Shown piece by piece: positions 1 through 8,329 of a stretch of 11,819 bases of DNA. Every line of letters starts with the position of its first letter. Position 1 is the stretch's first letter. Both the position numbers and the translations under genes were made by a program. Under the pieces are notes generated by a model. That model searched no databases, was not told the DNA's origin, and saw only the letters and a list, made by a program, of their open reading frames with translations. Source of the DNA: Auxenochlorella pyrenoidosa (taxonomy: Eukaryota > Chlorophyta > Trebouxiophyceae > Chlorellales > Chlorellaceae); assembly GCA_001430745.1 (NCBI GenBank), contig KQ481956.1, positions 240,209 to 252,027 of the forward strand. Direction: 5' to 3'.

Positions 1-576
1 CTCCAGCTTGAAGGCCACCCCCAGCTCATCGTCGTTGGCCACGCCCAGCTCCGCCAGCGTCTTCTCCTCCTCCAGCGCCACCCCGCCCCTGAACAGCCGC
101 TGCTCCTCTGCCGGCTGCACGAGTGGGTGACCCAATGGAATGGTTTGGAGGGTTTGGTTTCGTGAGCAAGCGTCATACCCTCTGTAAATTGCACGCTGCA
201 GCAAATGCGCGAAACAGAACACTGCAAACGCTGCTTTAAAGACTGCAGATCAGGGCATTGAGGTGCCATGCGCAGGCAGCAATGCGCGAGCATGCTGCAT
301 GGCAGCCTGGCCGCCGTTGCCAGTCGTGGTGCTGCTCTCAAGCCAGCAGCACGCCCTGCCCACCTTTTGCATCAGCTCCTGCAGCTTGCCCTTGATCTGC
401 GCCACGGTGTCTGTGCCGTCGCAGTGCAGGAAGACGGTCTGCGGTGGGGCGCCCAGGTGGACAGGCAGGCTCGGGCGAGGTGTGCTGCAAGGGCATCGTG
501 GGCTCCTGCACGCCCGTCATGCACTGCACTGCCTGCAAAAACTCACCATCTTCTCCCGTTTCACCCGCACATACAT
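1..576 (-). CDS. Elongin-B-like ubiquitin-fold protein, 5' part of gene (3' end off window)
   Basis: Three coding exons on the minus strand: 576-547, 438-364 and 114-1. All junctions are phase 0, with GTGAGT and GTGGGC donors and CCGCAG and GTGCAG acceptors. They give 73 residues before the window edge. Exon 1 reads MYVRVKREKM. Exon 2 reads TVFLHCDGTDTVAQIKGK and continues to LMQK (residues 11-35). Exon 3 starts PAEEQRLFRGG and contains EEEKTLAELGV and ends GVAFKLE. This follows elongin B throughout: a first beta strand, the Thr-Val 'IK' helix, then P-x-EQRL and the KTL-x-E-G segment of a ubiquitin fold. From recall, plant members also begin MYVRVKR, which supports the start at 576. Elongin B pairs with elongin C as an adaptor in transcription elongation factor SIII and in cullin-RING ubiquitin ligases; this role is inferred from the family. 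About 20-45 C-terminal residues should lie beyond base 1. It is divergent from the RFC gene. Another ubiquitin-like protein is the main alternative. Confidence 0.82.
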
Positions 577-1109
577 GCTCTGCAGGCAAGGGGAGGGAGA
601 GCGTGGCTGTGTGGCAAGCACGCCACCAGCGGGCAGCGCCGCCAACGCTTGCGGCGCCGGTGCCCTTGTGGCCTTGTGGAACTGCGGCCTGTACAGGTCC
701 TCCTGCGCTCTGCTGCACTCACCATGCTGTCGATCGCTGCCGCCGGCCCCTCAGGGCCTGACTGAGAAGGGCGGCAGGCTCCGCAAGCGGGCTTGAGGCG
801 ATTGCTAGTGCAAGTATGGCGGGGTAGCGAGAGGGAGCTGACAGGCTGGAAGTGATCGCGAGATTGATGCACGGCAACGTCCGAGCGGGAAGCGACCAGC
901 CCTGCGGAGTCAAGAAATGCTGGGGCTCTTTCTTGTTGCTCTTCCTGCAATATTCAGGCGCTTTGCTTCCGATCCATATCCTACTTCAGCCTGCAGCCTC
1001 GTTTTCCGCAGAGCCCACGATCGATTTGAAGAGGCCAGCACTTTGCTCCCCGAAAGCCTGAGGCAGCCGATCAGCAGGAGCACCCGCTCATCAAGCACGG
1101 GGCGCCGCG
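577..1109. promoter_or_regulatory. Divergent promoter region between the elongin-B-like gene and RFC2
   Basis: These 533 bases separate the two start codons, which point away from each other. The left part holds the 5' UTR intron and exon of the elongin-B-like gene, so the DNA actually shared for promoter use is roughly 730-1100. I see no convincing TATA box. The segment around 905-1030 is more T- and A-rich than the coding DNA (for example TTTCTTGTTGCTC and GCAATATTC). Apparent open frames here show no family resemblance and overlap antisense to each other. Confidence 0.5.
723..800 (-). other. Probable 5' non-coding exon of the elongin-B-like gene (5' end undefined)
   Basis: On the minus strand a strong donor, CAGCATG followed by GTGAGT (717-722), lies upstream of the first coding exon, which is preceded by the acceptor TTGCCTGCAG (580-589). 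Splicing 723 to 579 removes a 143-base intron and places AGCATGTATGTG at the start of the coding exon. The ATG at the end of this upstream exon (725-723) would be in frame, adding only Met-Ser, so the protein start is slightly ambiguous. The outer limit (800) is arbitrary because no transcription start can be read from sequence. Confidence 0.4.
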
Positions 1110-3981
1110 ATGGCGAGCGCCATGGACGTGGACGGGCCTGCGGCGGCAACGGCAGGGGCGGGCGCAGGGCCTTCCTCTGCGGCGGGGCCCTCCACCTCTG
1201 GCAAGGGCAATTACATGCTGCCGTGGGTGAGCAAAGGCAGCCATGGGCAACCAGGGGGATCGCGTTGGGCAACCAAGCAGTCTCGAATTGGCGTGGGCAT
1301 CCCGCAGGCGCCACTGCAGATAGGTCGGTCGCCCGCCCACCCACCTAGGCTCCCCCCCGGCTCCCTCCTGCCGCCCCGCCCAGGTGGAGAAGTACCGACC
1401 TACCCGCATCAAAGACATCGTGGGCAATGTGGAGGCGGTGTCGCGTCTGCAGGTCATCGCGGACGAGGGCAACATGCCCAACATCATCCTTGCGGTGCGC
1501 CCGCCGGAACCACCTGCCGGCACGCTCCACTCTGGCCGCCGCCTGCCCTGCATGCCCAGCTGGCCTTCCTATCCCCTGTTGCGGCTGAGCAATTTTCATG
1601 CTGGGCGCCAGACAGCCTGGCCTTTCCCGGGGTGGAGGGGAGCCCACCCCTACCTACTTGTGGCGTGCTGCGGGGTCCCCCTGCCTGCGCTGCCTTGATC
1701 CCCAGCAGCGGGAGAGCTTGCACGCCTCTGCACGCCGCCTCGGCTGCAGGGCCCGCCCGGCACGGGCAAGACCACCAGCATCCTGTGCCTGGCCCACGAG
1801 CTGCTGGGTCCCAGCTTCCGGGAGGCGGTGCTGGAGCTGAATGCATCGGACGATCGCGGCATCGACGTGGTGGGTGGGCGGCGCCTTGCCCATGCACCCT
1901 AGGCCTAGGCTCCACTTGCGGCGCTGGCCCTGCCAGCCAGGCAGCATCAGGGAGTGCGCTGTTGCGATGCACCTTGGATGCAACAAGCATGCTTCTGCCG
2001 GCCGGGACTTGGTCGGATGTCAGACCCTGCTGGGAGGCAGGAAAGCTGCTTGCTTTTGCCATCTGAACCGTCACCAGAACAGCGGCGCCGTTGCAGCCGT
2101 CCCCGCAAGGCTGCTCCCTGGGTCCCGACCTCTCCAGTGTACACGCATGTGCCCCCCTACAGGTGCGAAACAAGATCAAGATGTTCGCACAGTCAAAGGT
2201 GACGCTACCGCCGGGCTGCCACAAGATTGTGATTCTGGATGAGGCGGACAGGTGCGCCTGGCATGGCTCCTGCTTGCCACGCCCTCGTCATCAACCCAGA
2301 GCGGCGCTGTGGGGTTGGACAGGCAGGCAGAGAGCCGTTGGAGGCGGGCCTGGTGCGCTCCTGCTCTGGCCTGGGGCGCCCCTCCCTGCTCGCTCTGGCA
2401 TGCACAGCAGGCGCCGTGACGCGCCCCTGCTGGGTCCCACATCATGCTGCGGCCCCTGTCCTACCTGGCCCCCCATCCCCACCCCTGGGCGCGCAGCATG
2501 ACGCCGGGCGCGCAGCAGGCCCTGCGCCGCACCATGGAGATCTACTCCTCCACCACGCGCTTCGCGCTGGCCTGCAACACCTCCTCCAAAATCATCGAGC
2601 CCATCCAGTCGCGCTGCGCCATCGTCAGGTGCGCGCCACACGCTAGGCCCAGCCAGCCACGCACCAAGGCCTGTGGATTAGGCCTGTGGTGCGTGGTCGG
2701 GCTTGTCTGCATCCCCGCCCGCCCGCCGGCCTGCCGGGCCCCACCAACACACACACACACGCACACCAACGCTCTTGCGAGGAGGGGTCCCACACACACA
2801 CACACACGCGCCTAAACTCCCCCCACCCCACCCCGCCGCTCCTCCGCCCCCGCAGGTACAGCAAGCTGAGCAACAAGGAGCTGCTGGAGCGGCTGCTGCA
2901 TGTGTGTCAGGCCGAGGGCGTGGCGACCACGGAGCAGGGCCTGGAGGCGGTGGTGTTCACGGCAGACGGCGACATGCGGCAGGCGCTCAACAACCTGCAG
3001 GCGAGGGCTGGCCGCGGCCGGCTGTGGAGGAGCCTGCCAGGCTTGCGCAGCGGGCCAAGGAGCCACGGCTCTTGCGCTGCGAACCGGCATGATGTCAACA
3101 GCAGGGAGCGCACCGCAGCGCCTTGCGCCCAGCAGCCTTGCGCTGCCTCGGCTGCGTGCGCGAGCACCCAGCATGCCCCGCCCGCGCCCTGCCCGCGCCC
3201 CCGCAGGCCACCGCCAACGGCTTTGGGCTGGTGGACCCCGACAACGTGTTCCGCGTGTGCGACCAGCCGCACCCGGTGCTGGTGTCCGGCGTGGTGCAGC
3301 ACTGCTGCGAGGCGCGCATAGACGACGCGTACGAGGGCATGTCGGTGAGCCGGGCAGGGCGCAGCCGGGCGCGACGGTGAGCCCACAGCCTGCTGCTCGC
3401 TTGTAACCCGCCTCCAACAGACGTGTGCAAAAGAGGCGCAAATTGCACCGCACCGCGATGGCACACTCTCGTGTGCTTCCTCGCCGGCTCACTGCCCCTG
3501 CCCCCTGGCCACCCCCCGGGGCAGGCGCTGTGCGACATGGGTTACAGCGCCAGCGACATCATCACCACCCTCTTCCGCGTCGTCAAGAGCAGCCCCGGCA
3601 TGAACGAGTACCTGAAGCTCGAGTACATCAAGGTGCGGCGCCGCCACGCCGCGCTGCCATGCCCGGCTGCGCCCCTCCGCCGCCGCCGAGCGGCTGGCCC
3701 ATGGCAGCGCGCATGAGGCCTGCACGCGCGCCCCCAGGCTCCCGTGCGCACGGGCTTGTTACATTCTGGGTCGCTCCTGTCCAATCTCGCAAAAGGAGGA
3801 CAAGGCCGGTCTGGCTGCCTCCCGCCAGCCTGCCTTGATGTTAACCCAAGGCCCCCCCTTCCTGCCGCCGCAGCAAATCGGCTTCTGCCACATGCGCATC
3901 GGTGATGGCGTAAACTCGCGGCTGCAGCTGTCCGGCCTGCTGGCCGACCTGTGCAAGCTGACGCTGCGCGCCTCCGCGTGA
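1110..3981 (+). CDS. RFC2: Replication factor C small subunit 2 (clamp loader AAA+ ATPase), complete, nine exons
   Basis: Nine exons join to 1068 nt encoding 355 residues: 1110-1226, 1384-1494, 1750-1869, 2163-2251, 2497-2628, 2856-3000, 3207-3344, 3525-3632 and 3874-3981 (TGA). Every junction keeps frame. This subunit of the RFC pentamer uses ATP to load PCNA at primer ends in the nucleus. Visible landmarks are PWVEKYRP (residues 38-45), Walker A GPPGTGKT (77-84), [11 protein letters not shown] (about 105-115), Walker B ILDEAD (140-145), sensor 1 around ACNTS (Asn173), the SRC motif with its arginine finger (184-186) and sensor 2 [11 protein letters not shown] (228-238). A C-terminal collar region follows, ending in [10 protein letters not shown]. 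Length matches the family (human RFC2 354 aa). The sequence is closest to plant RFC2 (human RFC2, yeast Rfc4 group), for example [12 protein letters not shown] and [11 protein letters not shown]. The Ala/Gly-rich first 35 residues are lineage-specific. The start is the first ATG in frame; a second lies four codons on. Intron 6 appears to have a GC donor. Confidence 0.95.
2748..2807. repeat. Paired CA microsatellite in RFC2 intron 5
   Basis: Two short (CA)n tracts, 2748-2766 (slightly interrupted) and 2791-2807, are separated by about 24 bases inside the 227-base intron 2629-2855. A C-rich polypyrimidine tract follows and leads to the acceptor at 2855. The tracts are expected to vary in length between strains. 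Confidence 0.85.
3001..3206 (+). other. GC-AG intron 6 of RFC2
   Basis: Exon 6 ends with the conserved AACAACCTGCAG at 3000 and the intron starts GCGAGG, so the donor dinucleotide is GC. The acceptor is CCCCGCAG at 3206, and the next exon continues GCCACCGCCAACGGC (ATANG), matching the family order NNLQ-AT-x-x-GF. Frame is phase 0 on both sides. No GT donor nearby would keep both frame and homology. Complementarity to U1 is otherwise good (CAG before, GAG at +3 to +5), as is usual for GC-AG introns. Confidence 0.8.
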
Positions 3982-4104
3982 GCGGTGCCCTCCCGGGGGG
4001 AAGCGGCCAGGGCAGGGGTTCCAGCCTGGCCTGTGGCTGAGCTGCTGCCAGGTTTGCGACCTACACGTGTTCACTCCGGCCGCATCCCCAGCCTGGCCCC
4101 CCGG

Positions 4105-4109
4105 TGTAA
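4105..4109 (+). terminator. Candidate TGTAA polyadenylation signal for RFC2 (proximal)
   Basis: TGTAA, the usual chlorophyte poly(A) signal, lies about 124 bases after the RFC2 stop codon. A second copy lies at 4167-4171. Which is used, or whether both are, cannot be told from sequence; cleavage is normally 10-20 bases downstream. Confidence 0.5.
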
Positions 4110-4166
4110 GCTTGCCCAGCAGTTGTGCACAAAAAGACAGAGAGAAAGTCTCAGGCTGACACCAGC

Positions 4167-4171
4167 TGTAA
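4167..4171 (+). terminator. Candidate TGTAA polyadenylation signal for RFC2 (distal)
   Basis: This is the second TGTAA, about 186 bases after the RFC2 stop and within AGCTGTAAAGGG. It is compatible with a 3' UTR of about 200 bases. Confidence 0.5.
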
Positions 4172-5017
4172 AGGGAGGAACCGTTGCATGCCTGGATCTC
4201 GGGCAGACATGCGCGCGCCCAGAGGCGCAGGAGGCGCGCGCGCGCGACTGCCAGGAAGCGGCGGCAGGCAGCAAGGTGGCAGACAGACAGCACCTCTGCG
4301 GCAGCTCGGTCCAGCCCTGCTCGGCTGGGTTTGCGGGCTTTACAGCCCCCCAGGGGTCCTGGACCTGGGCCTGACCTGAGCCTGAGTCTGGAGATGCGGG
4401 TCGGCCAGGCAGCCGCTGACCATCGGCCCCACCCCCGGCCCACCACCGCTACTTTACCTCTGTTCGGCATGCTGGAGCCTAGCTGAAACGCCCTGCTCAT
4501 CCGAGCGTGCCTACGAAGTCCCCAACCATGACATGCCTGTGCCTCCTCCCAGCCAGCCTGCCTCTGGTCTCTCTGGGAGGACGGAGGAGGCAGGTTGCGG
4601 CTGACCGCCAGGAATCGATTCCATGCGTACCGCCGTTCAACCAGATGCCCGACAGGGTTTCTGGCTGGCTGACTGTCTCACTGGTTCGTCCATGGCCCGT
4701 GAACTGCTTCCTCTCCCCTGCTGTTTCTCCGTTTCTCTCTGGCTCTGGCGGTTCTGACAGCTCATCCCTGTCATTTCAGCCCCAAGCCCCGACCCACCTC
4801 GCTTCAAGAGGTGGTGCACTCCATCTCCTGGACAGAGAGGTGCGCTTGCAGCCGGCCGCCGGCCGCCAATCGGCATCCTGATGCATATTCAAGGCCGATG
4901 CAGCGTGAATTGTACGCGCATTTTGCTGGCGGCGCAGTCTGACCCAGCCGCCAACCCTTTGAAAATTGTGCCAGCACCTTGTATCTGCTCCTTCTGCACC
5001 CCTTCTGCCAGAAGCAG

Positions 5018-5025
5018 CTTAAAAG
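5018..5025 (+). promoter_or_regulatory. TATA-like element upstream of the barwin gene
   Basis: CTTAAAAG stands out in otherwise GC-rich DNA about 180 bases before the start codon at 5207. A CCAAT pentamer lies about 150 bases further upstream (4866-4870). Position and composition suit a core promoter, but the evidence is motif-level only. Confidence 0.3.
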
Positions 5026-5126
5026 GACGCTTTCCTGGAGGTCCAGCCCCTCCTGACCGGTGCTGCTGCCCTTCTGCCCCAACCCCTTACCCGCCTGCAG
5101 AACGTTGCAGCAGCCCCCAACCTCCG

Positions 5127-5176
5127 ACCCCCCATCCCACCCCACCCCCACCCCCACCCCACCCCACCCCACCCCT
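5127..5176. repeat. CCCCA/CCCCCA tandem repeat; G-quadruplex-capable on the minus strand
   Basis: About eight runs of three to six C separated by single A or AT make a near-perfect tandem repeat of a 5-6 base unit. The opposite strand carries the matching G runs with one-base loops, a classic quadruplex pattern. It lies in the likely 5' UTR or core promoter of the barwin gene, ending about 30 bases before the ATG. Confidence 0.85.
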
Positions 5177-5206
5177 GGCCCAACCCCTCGACACCGGCCC
5201 CACACC

Positions 5207-7082
5207 ATGGCACGGATCCCCCTCTTCCTCACCATGCTCGCCCTACTGGCGCTCAACACCCACACGGCCAGCGGCCGCGCCCTGCTGGGGCGTCACGGCG
5301 GCGCCTCGGCCTCTGAGGCCGCGCTGCTGGCGCAGCAGCAGCAGGAGCTGGCGGCCCTGGTCCAGCAGGGCCAGGCCGACATCGCGCAGCAGGTGGGGCC
5401 GCGTGTGCGGCCAGCAGGGCGCCATGCCGGCTCTTTGGTTTGGGCAATGCAGCTTGCGCCGTTCCTCCTGTGCCAACGACTTGAACTGAGCTGCCTCGCC
5501 TCTCCCTCCCTGTCCCAGCAGGCCGCCGCCGAGGCCGCCAAGGCGCAGGAGGCCGCCAACCGCCAGACCGCCCGCGAGGCGCAGCAGGCCGCCGACCAGG
5601 CTGCCCAGGCGGCACAGCAGTTTGGGGACCAGGCCACCGCCGACCAGCAGGCAGTGCTGGAGGAGCAGGCGCGCCAGGTGCGACCATGAAGGCCGCTACC
5701 CCCGTGCCCACGCCGATGCCGGCAAGCCATGACGCCTGTTTGCGCATCGTGCAGTTGCCAATGAGCAGCTCTGCACAGCACAGAGTGCCCACCCCACACC
5801 GCTGTGCCCGGCACCCTCTGCAGGCGGAGCGTGAGGCCCGGCGCGCGGCGCGGGACGCAGCCCGCGCAGCCGAGGAGCAGGCCGCCCAGCAGGCCTCCGA
5901 CCCCTCCCAGCAGTCCTCTGATGCCTCGGCTGCCCAGCAGTTGGCGGACGCTCTCACCGCCCAGGCCGCCGCGCTGGCTGCATCCAAGCCGGGCTCCAAG
6001 GCCGCCCGCAGGGTGAGGGCTGGCGGGCGCTGCTGCTCCCGGCAGGCTGCACACCCTGGCCTGGTTTTTGCGGCCCCCCACCCCAGTCCTCTCCTCACAC
6101 CCTCCCTGCTCCCCAACTGCTGCTGCAGGCTGCCAAGAAGGCTCGCCGGGCGCGCAAGGCGGCCAAAGCGAGCGGCTCCTCCGACCCTGGCAGCAGCTTT
6201 GCAAGCAGCAGCACCGGCTCAGACGGCGGGTCTGGCGGGTCTGGCAGCGCCGGCAGCGTGTACACCACCTACCACTACTACAGGTGGGACGCTGCCCTGC
6301 CCCCCTGCTCGCAGTCTCAAGTGGGGTCACCATCGTCGCTGGACGGGATGGGCGTCGCCTGCGGGCAGGGAGCCCCGCATCCAGCCCCTGCCGCCCAACC
6401 TGCCGCACCCCCCGCCTTGTCCTGCAGCCCCGCCTACGAGACCAGCTCGCTCTACTGCGCCGACGTCTTCCAGGCACCCGGCTACAACAAGAAGAAGCTG
6501 CTTGACCGCCCCTGGGTGAGCGGCGGCCTCGCGTTGCATACAAACCATGGGGGCCTCGGCATGCACACTCCGGCTTGATCGGCCTGCGCCAGGCCCCCCC
6601 CCCGCGCCCCGCACGCACCTCCCCCCCCCCCCCGTTCTGCCCTTGAGCCCTCCTTTCCGTGCCGCCCTCCCCGCCCCCGACCCACCTGCAGACCGCCTAC
6701 TGCAACGACGCGGGCCTGGGCCCCATGAGCCAGTCGCGCTGCGGGCAGTCCCTGTGCGTCACCAACCCCGCCACCGGGCAGACCGTCAAGATGGTGGTGG
6801 TGGACCTCTGCGGCAACACCGGCATCGACATGGGTGAGCCAGGCAGGCGGGGGCTGCGCTTGCGCAGAGTGCCAGGGTGAACGGAAAGCAGGAGCCCGCT
6901 GGCGCCCCCTCCGCTTGGCACGCCCACCGCTACCGCCACCTCAAGCCCACGCCTGATCCCTTACCCCTGCTCTCATGCCATTCCTCGCCTTGCCTGCAGA
7001 CCCGCTCGGGTTCAACCAGATTGACGGCAACGGCGCCGGCGTGAGGGACGGCCACCTCATGACGACCATCCGTTGGTGCTGA
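5207..7082 (+). CDS. Secreted coiled-coil protein with C-terminal barwin (PR-4) domain, complete, seven exons
   Basis: Exons 5207-5392, 5522-5677, 5824-6012, 6129-6283, 6428-6515, 6692-6833 and 7000-7082 (TGA) join in frame to 332 residues. Residues 1-23 form a signal peptide (MARIPLFLTMLALLALN, then a THTASG cleavage area), so secretion is likely. Residues about 35-170 are rich in Ala, Gln, Glu and Arg with heptad-like spacing, as in a long helix or coiled coil. A basic patch KKARRARKAAKA (180-191) and a Gly/Ser linker follow. The barwin domain is 221-332: VYTTYHYY, SLYC, PWTAYC, CGQSLCVTNPATGQ, VVVDLCG, GFNQIDGNGAG, GHLMTTIRWC. All six barwin cysteines are present (239, 262, 275, 280, 298, 332); by homology they pair 239-275, 262-298 and 280-332. 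Barwin is a double-psi beta-barrel that binds weakly to chito- or glucan oligomers, and some PR-4 proteins are nucleases. A cell-wall or defence role is inference. The fused helical region is not part of plant PR-4 proteins. Confidence 0.9.
5511..5524 (+). other. Tandem (NAGNAG) acceptor of barwin gene exon 2
   Basis: The intron after 5392 ends in TCCCAGCAG, giving two acceptors three bases apart, AG at 5517-5518 and AG at 5520-5521. The choice adds or drops one glutamine in the coiled-coil region (333 or 332 residues) without changing frame. Confidence 0.6.
6594..6633 (+). repeat. C homopolymer tracts in barwin gene intron 5
   Basis: Runs of 10 C (6594-6603) and 13 C (6621-6633) lie within the 176-base intron 6516-6691. 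They form part of its C-rich tract ahead of the CTGCAG acceptor. Length is likely to vary and is prone to sequencing error. Confidence 0.85.
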
Positions 7083-8329
7083 CCGGCAGCGCTGCAGCCG
7101 TAGCGGCACCCAAGCCGCGCCCTGGTACCCGCTGACCCACCACAGTTTTGAGTTGATCCCGAGAGCCGCCGCGCGAGACACGACACCAACGGGGCGCCCT
7201 GCCGCGCCATCTTGATGACACGCCCGACTGACAGGCAGCCCTTGAGCCCGCCCACACGCCCAAGACCCGCACTGCGTGCCCACACACACATGATCCCCGC
7301 GTCGCCGCCAGCTCCCTTCAAAGCAGATTGGCCCTTCACGCTGTCCCTCCCTGCCACCATTTCATTCACCCTCGTGACCCACGCCGCCCCTTGTGCCCTG
7401 CTATTGACCACCTAAGCATGCCCCCAGCGCCCCCAGAGCCGCCGAGCAGGCGGCCCGTGCCAGCATGCCCACCCACATTTTTTCACCAAGCGCAATTCTT
7501 TGCTCGTCTAGCTGTGCCTTGTGCCTACTCTGTCTCACTCCTGTGTGCGATATCCCCACCCCCGCGCATTCGTACCAGCCTGCAATACATCTCTGTGCCT
7601 GTGCCTTGTGCCAATGCAATTTGCCCCAGGCTGCGCCCTGCGCTTCCGCTGCACTGCCTCGCGGCAGGACAGCGCATGGCAGCCTCCTCGCCAGCCCCTG
7701 GTTCTTCCATGTGCCTCTCTTCCTTCCCTGCCGTCCTGTCGACTCCTTCACCCATGCACCACTTTCTTATGGCCACCAACCTGTCAAGCACCTTGCCGCC
7801 GCCCCTCAAGTGCTGAAGAAAGTGCCAGGATGGCCAGGAGGGTGGCAGAGGTCAGCACTGCTGAGGATGGATGGGCGAGTGCTTTTAAAATATTCCTGCT
7901 CCACTGCTACTTTGGGCCACTGGTGCCCTCCCGCCCGATGCCAAAAAACTATCTATTGATGGCCAAGGCTGCGCTGGGCAGCAGCCAGCGTACGGGAGTG
8001 CCACTATCATTGGACGCTGCCGCATCTAGTCCTGAACTCGTGTTTTCATGTTGCTGCAAAGACAGTCCAAACAGATGCAAAGGCGGGCCAGCTTGGCTGT
8101 CGAAGCCAGATGTCGCCGCGCTGCGCTGCGCCACCGACCCTCCAGGCTGGCACTTGCTGCTTACATGCCCTTTGGTGTCTTCTACTCTCCTCTACAGCGG
8201 CCGTTGGCTCAAAATTTGTTACAGCAGCGCTGAGCTTGGTGCCCTTTGGGGTTGTTCTGCCGCCTCCCCTGTCCGCGTTGTCGATCGGCCATCGCCCTTG
8301 TTTTTGGAGCTCTAAGAGCGCCCAACACG
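7083..8329. other. Intergenic region between the barwin gene and the DUF4336 gene
   Basis: No gene is supported in these 1247 bases. The left part is presumably the barwin 3' UTR, but I find no TGTAA in it. A short CA run lies at about 7280-7291. From about 7870 the sequence has AT-richer patches unlike the rest of the window, including TTTTAAAATATT (about 7882-7893), CAAAAAACTATCTATTGATGG (about 7942-7962) and CTCAAAATTTGTTACAG (about 8208-8224). Any of these could belong to the promoter of the gene starting at 8330. The open frames here change composition without any recognisable domain. Confidence 0.6.

Larger units (their letters stand above)
3982..5206. other. Intergenic region: RFC2 3' UTR and upstream region of the barwin gene
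   Basis: I find no gene in these 1225 bases. The first 200 or so hold the likely RFC2 3' UTR with two TGTAA motifs. The middle (about 4200-4860) has mixed CT-rich sequence and no family-like open frame. The right part contains CCAAT (4866-4870) and a TATA-like CTTAAAAG (5018-5025), and from 5127 a long C-rich repeat runs to about 30 bases before the next start codon. Long antisense frames, such as that spanning 3841-4500, have low-complexity composition and overlap the last RFC2 exon. Confidence 0.7.

Noticed and set aside
207..214. E2F-like site (TTTCGCGC on the minus strand) as a cell-cycle element for RFC2
   Set aside because: It lies in an intron of the neighbouring gene about 900 bases from the RFC2 start. 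A single 8-mer in GC-rich DNA is weak evidence.
263..796. Plus-strand open frames over the elongin-B-like gene
   Set aside because: They are antisense to exons whose minus-strand translation matches elongin B across correct splice junctions.
2748..2807. CA tracts considered as a mobile-element or CRISPR-like repeat
   Set aside because: They are plain dinucleotide microsatellites inside an intron, with no spacers, target-site duplications or terminal repeats.
3841..4500. 219-codon minus-strand open frame
   Set aside because: It runs antisense across the last RFC2 exon into the 3' region, has Arg/Ala/Gly-rich composition typical of GC-rich shadow frames, and shows no domain.
5293..6618. 441-codon minus-strand open frame
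   Set aside because: It lies antisense to five exons and the introns of the barwin gene. Its Cys/Ala/Arg runs are the complement of GCN/CAG repeats on the coding strand.
7521..8315. 264-codon plus-strand open frame in the intergenic gap
   Set aside because: It has no recognisable domain, no splice-supported extension and mixed composition, and several overlapping frames of similar length exist. A lineage-specific gene cannot be fully excluded without transcripts.
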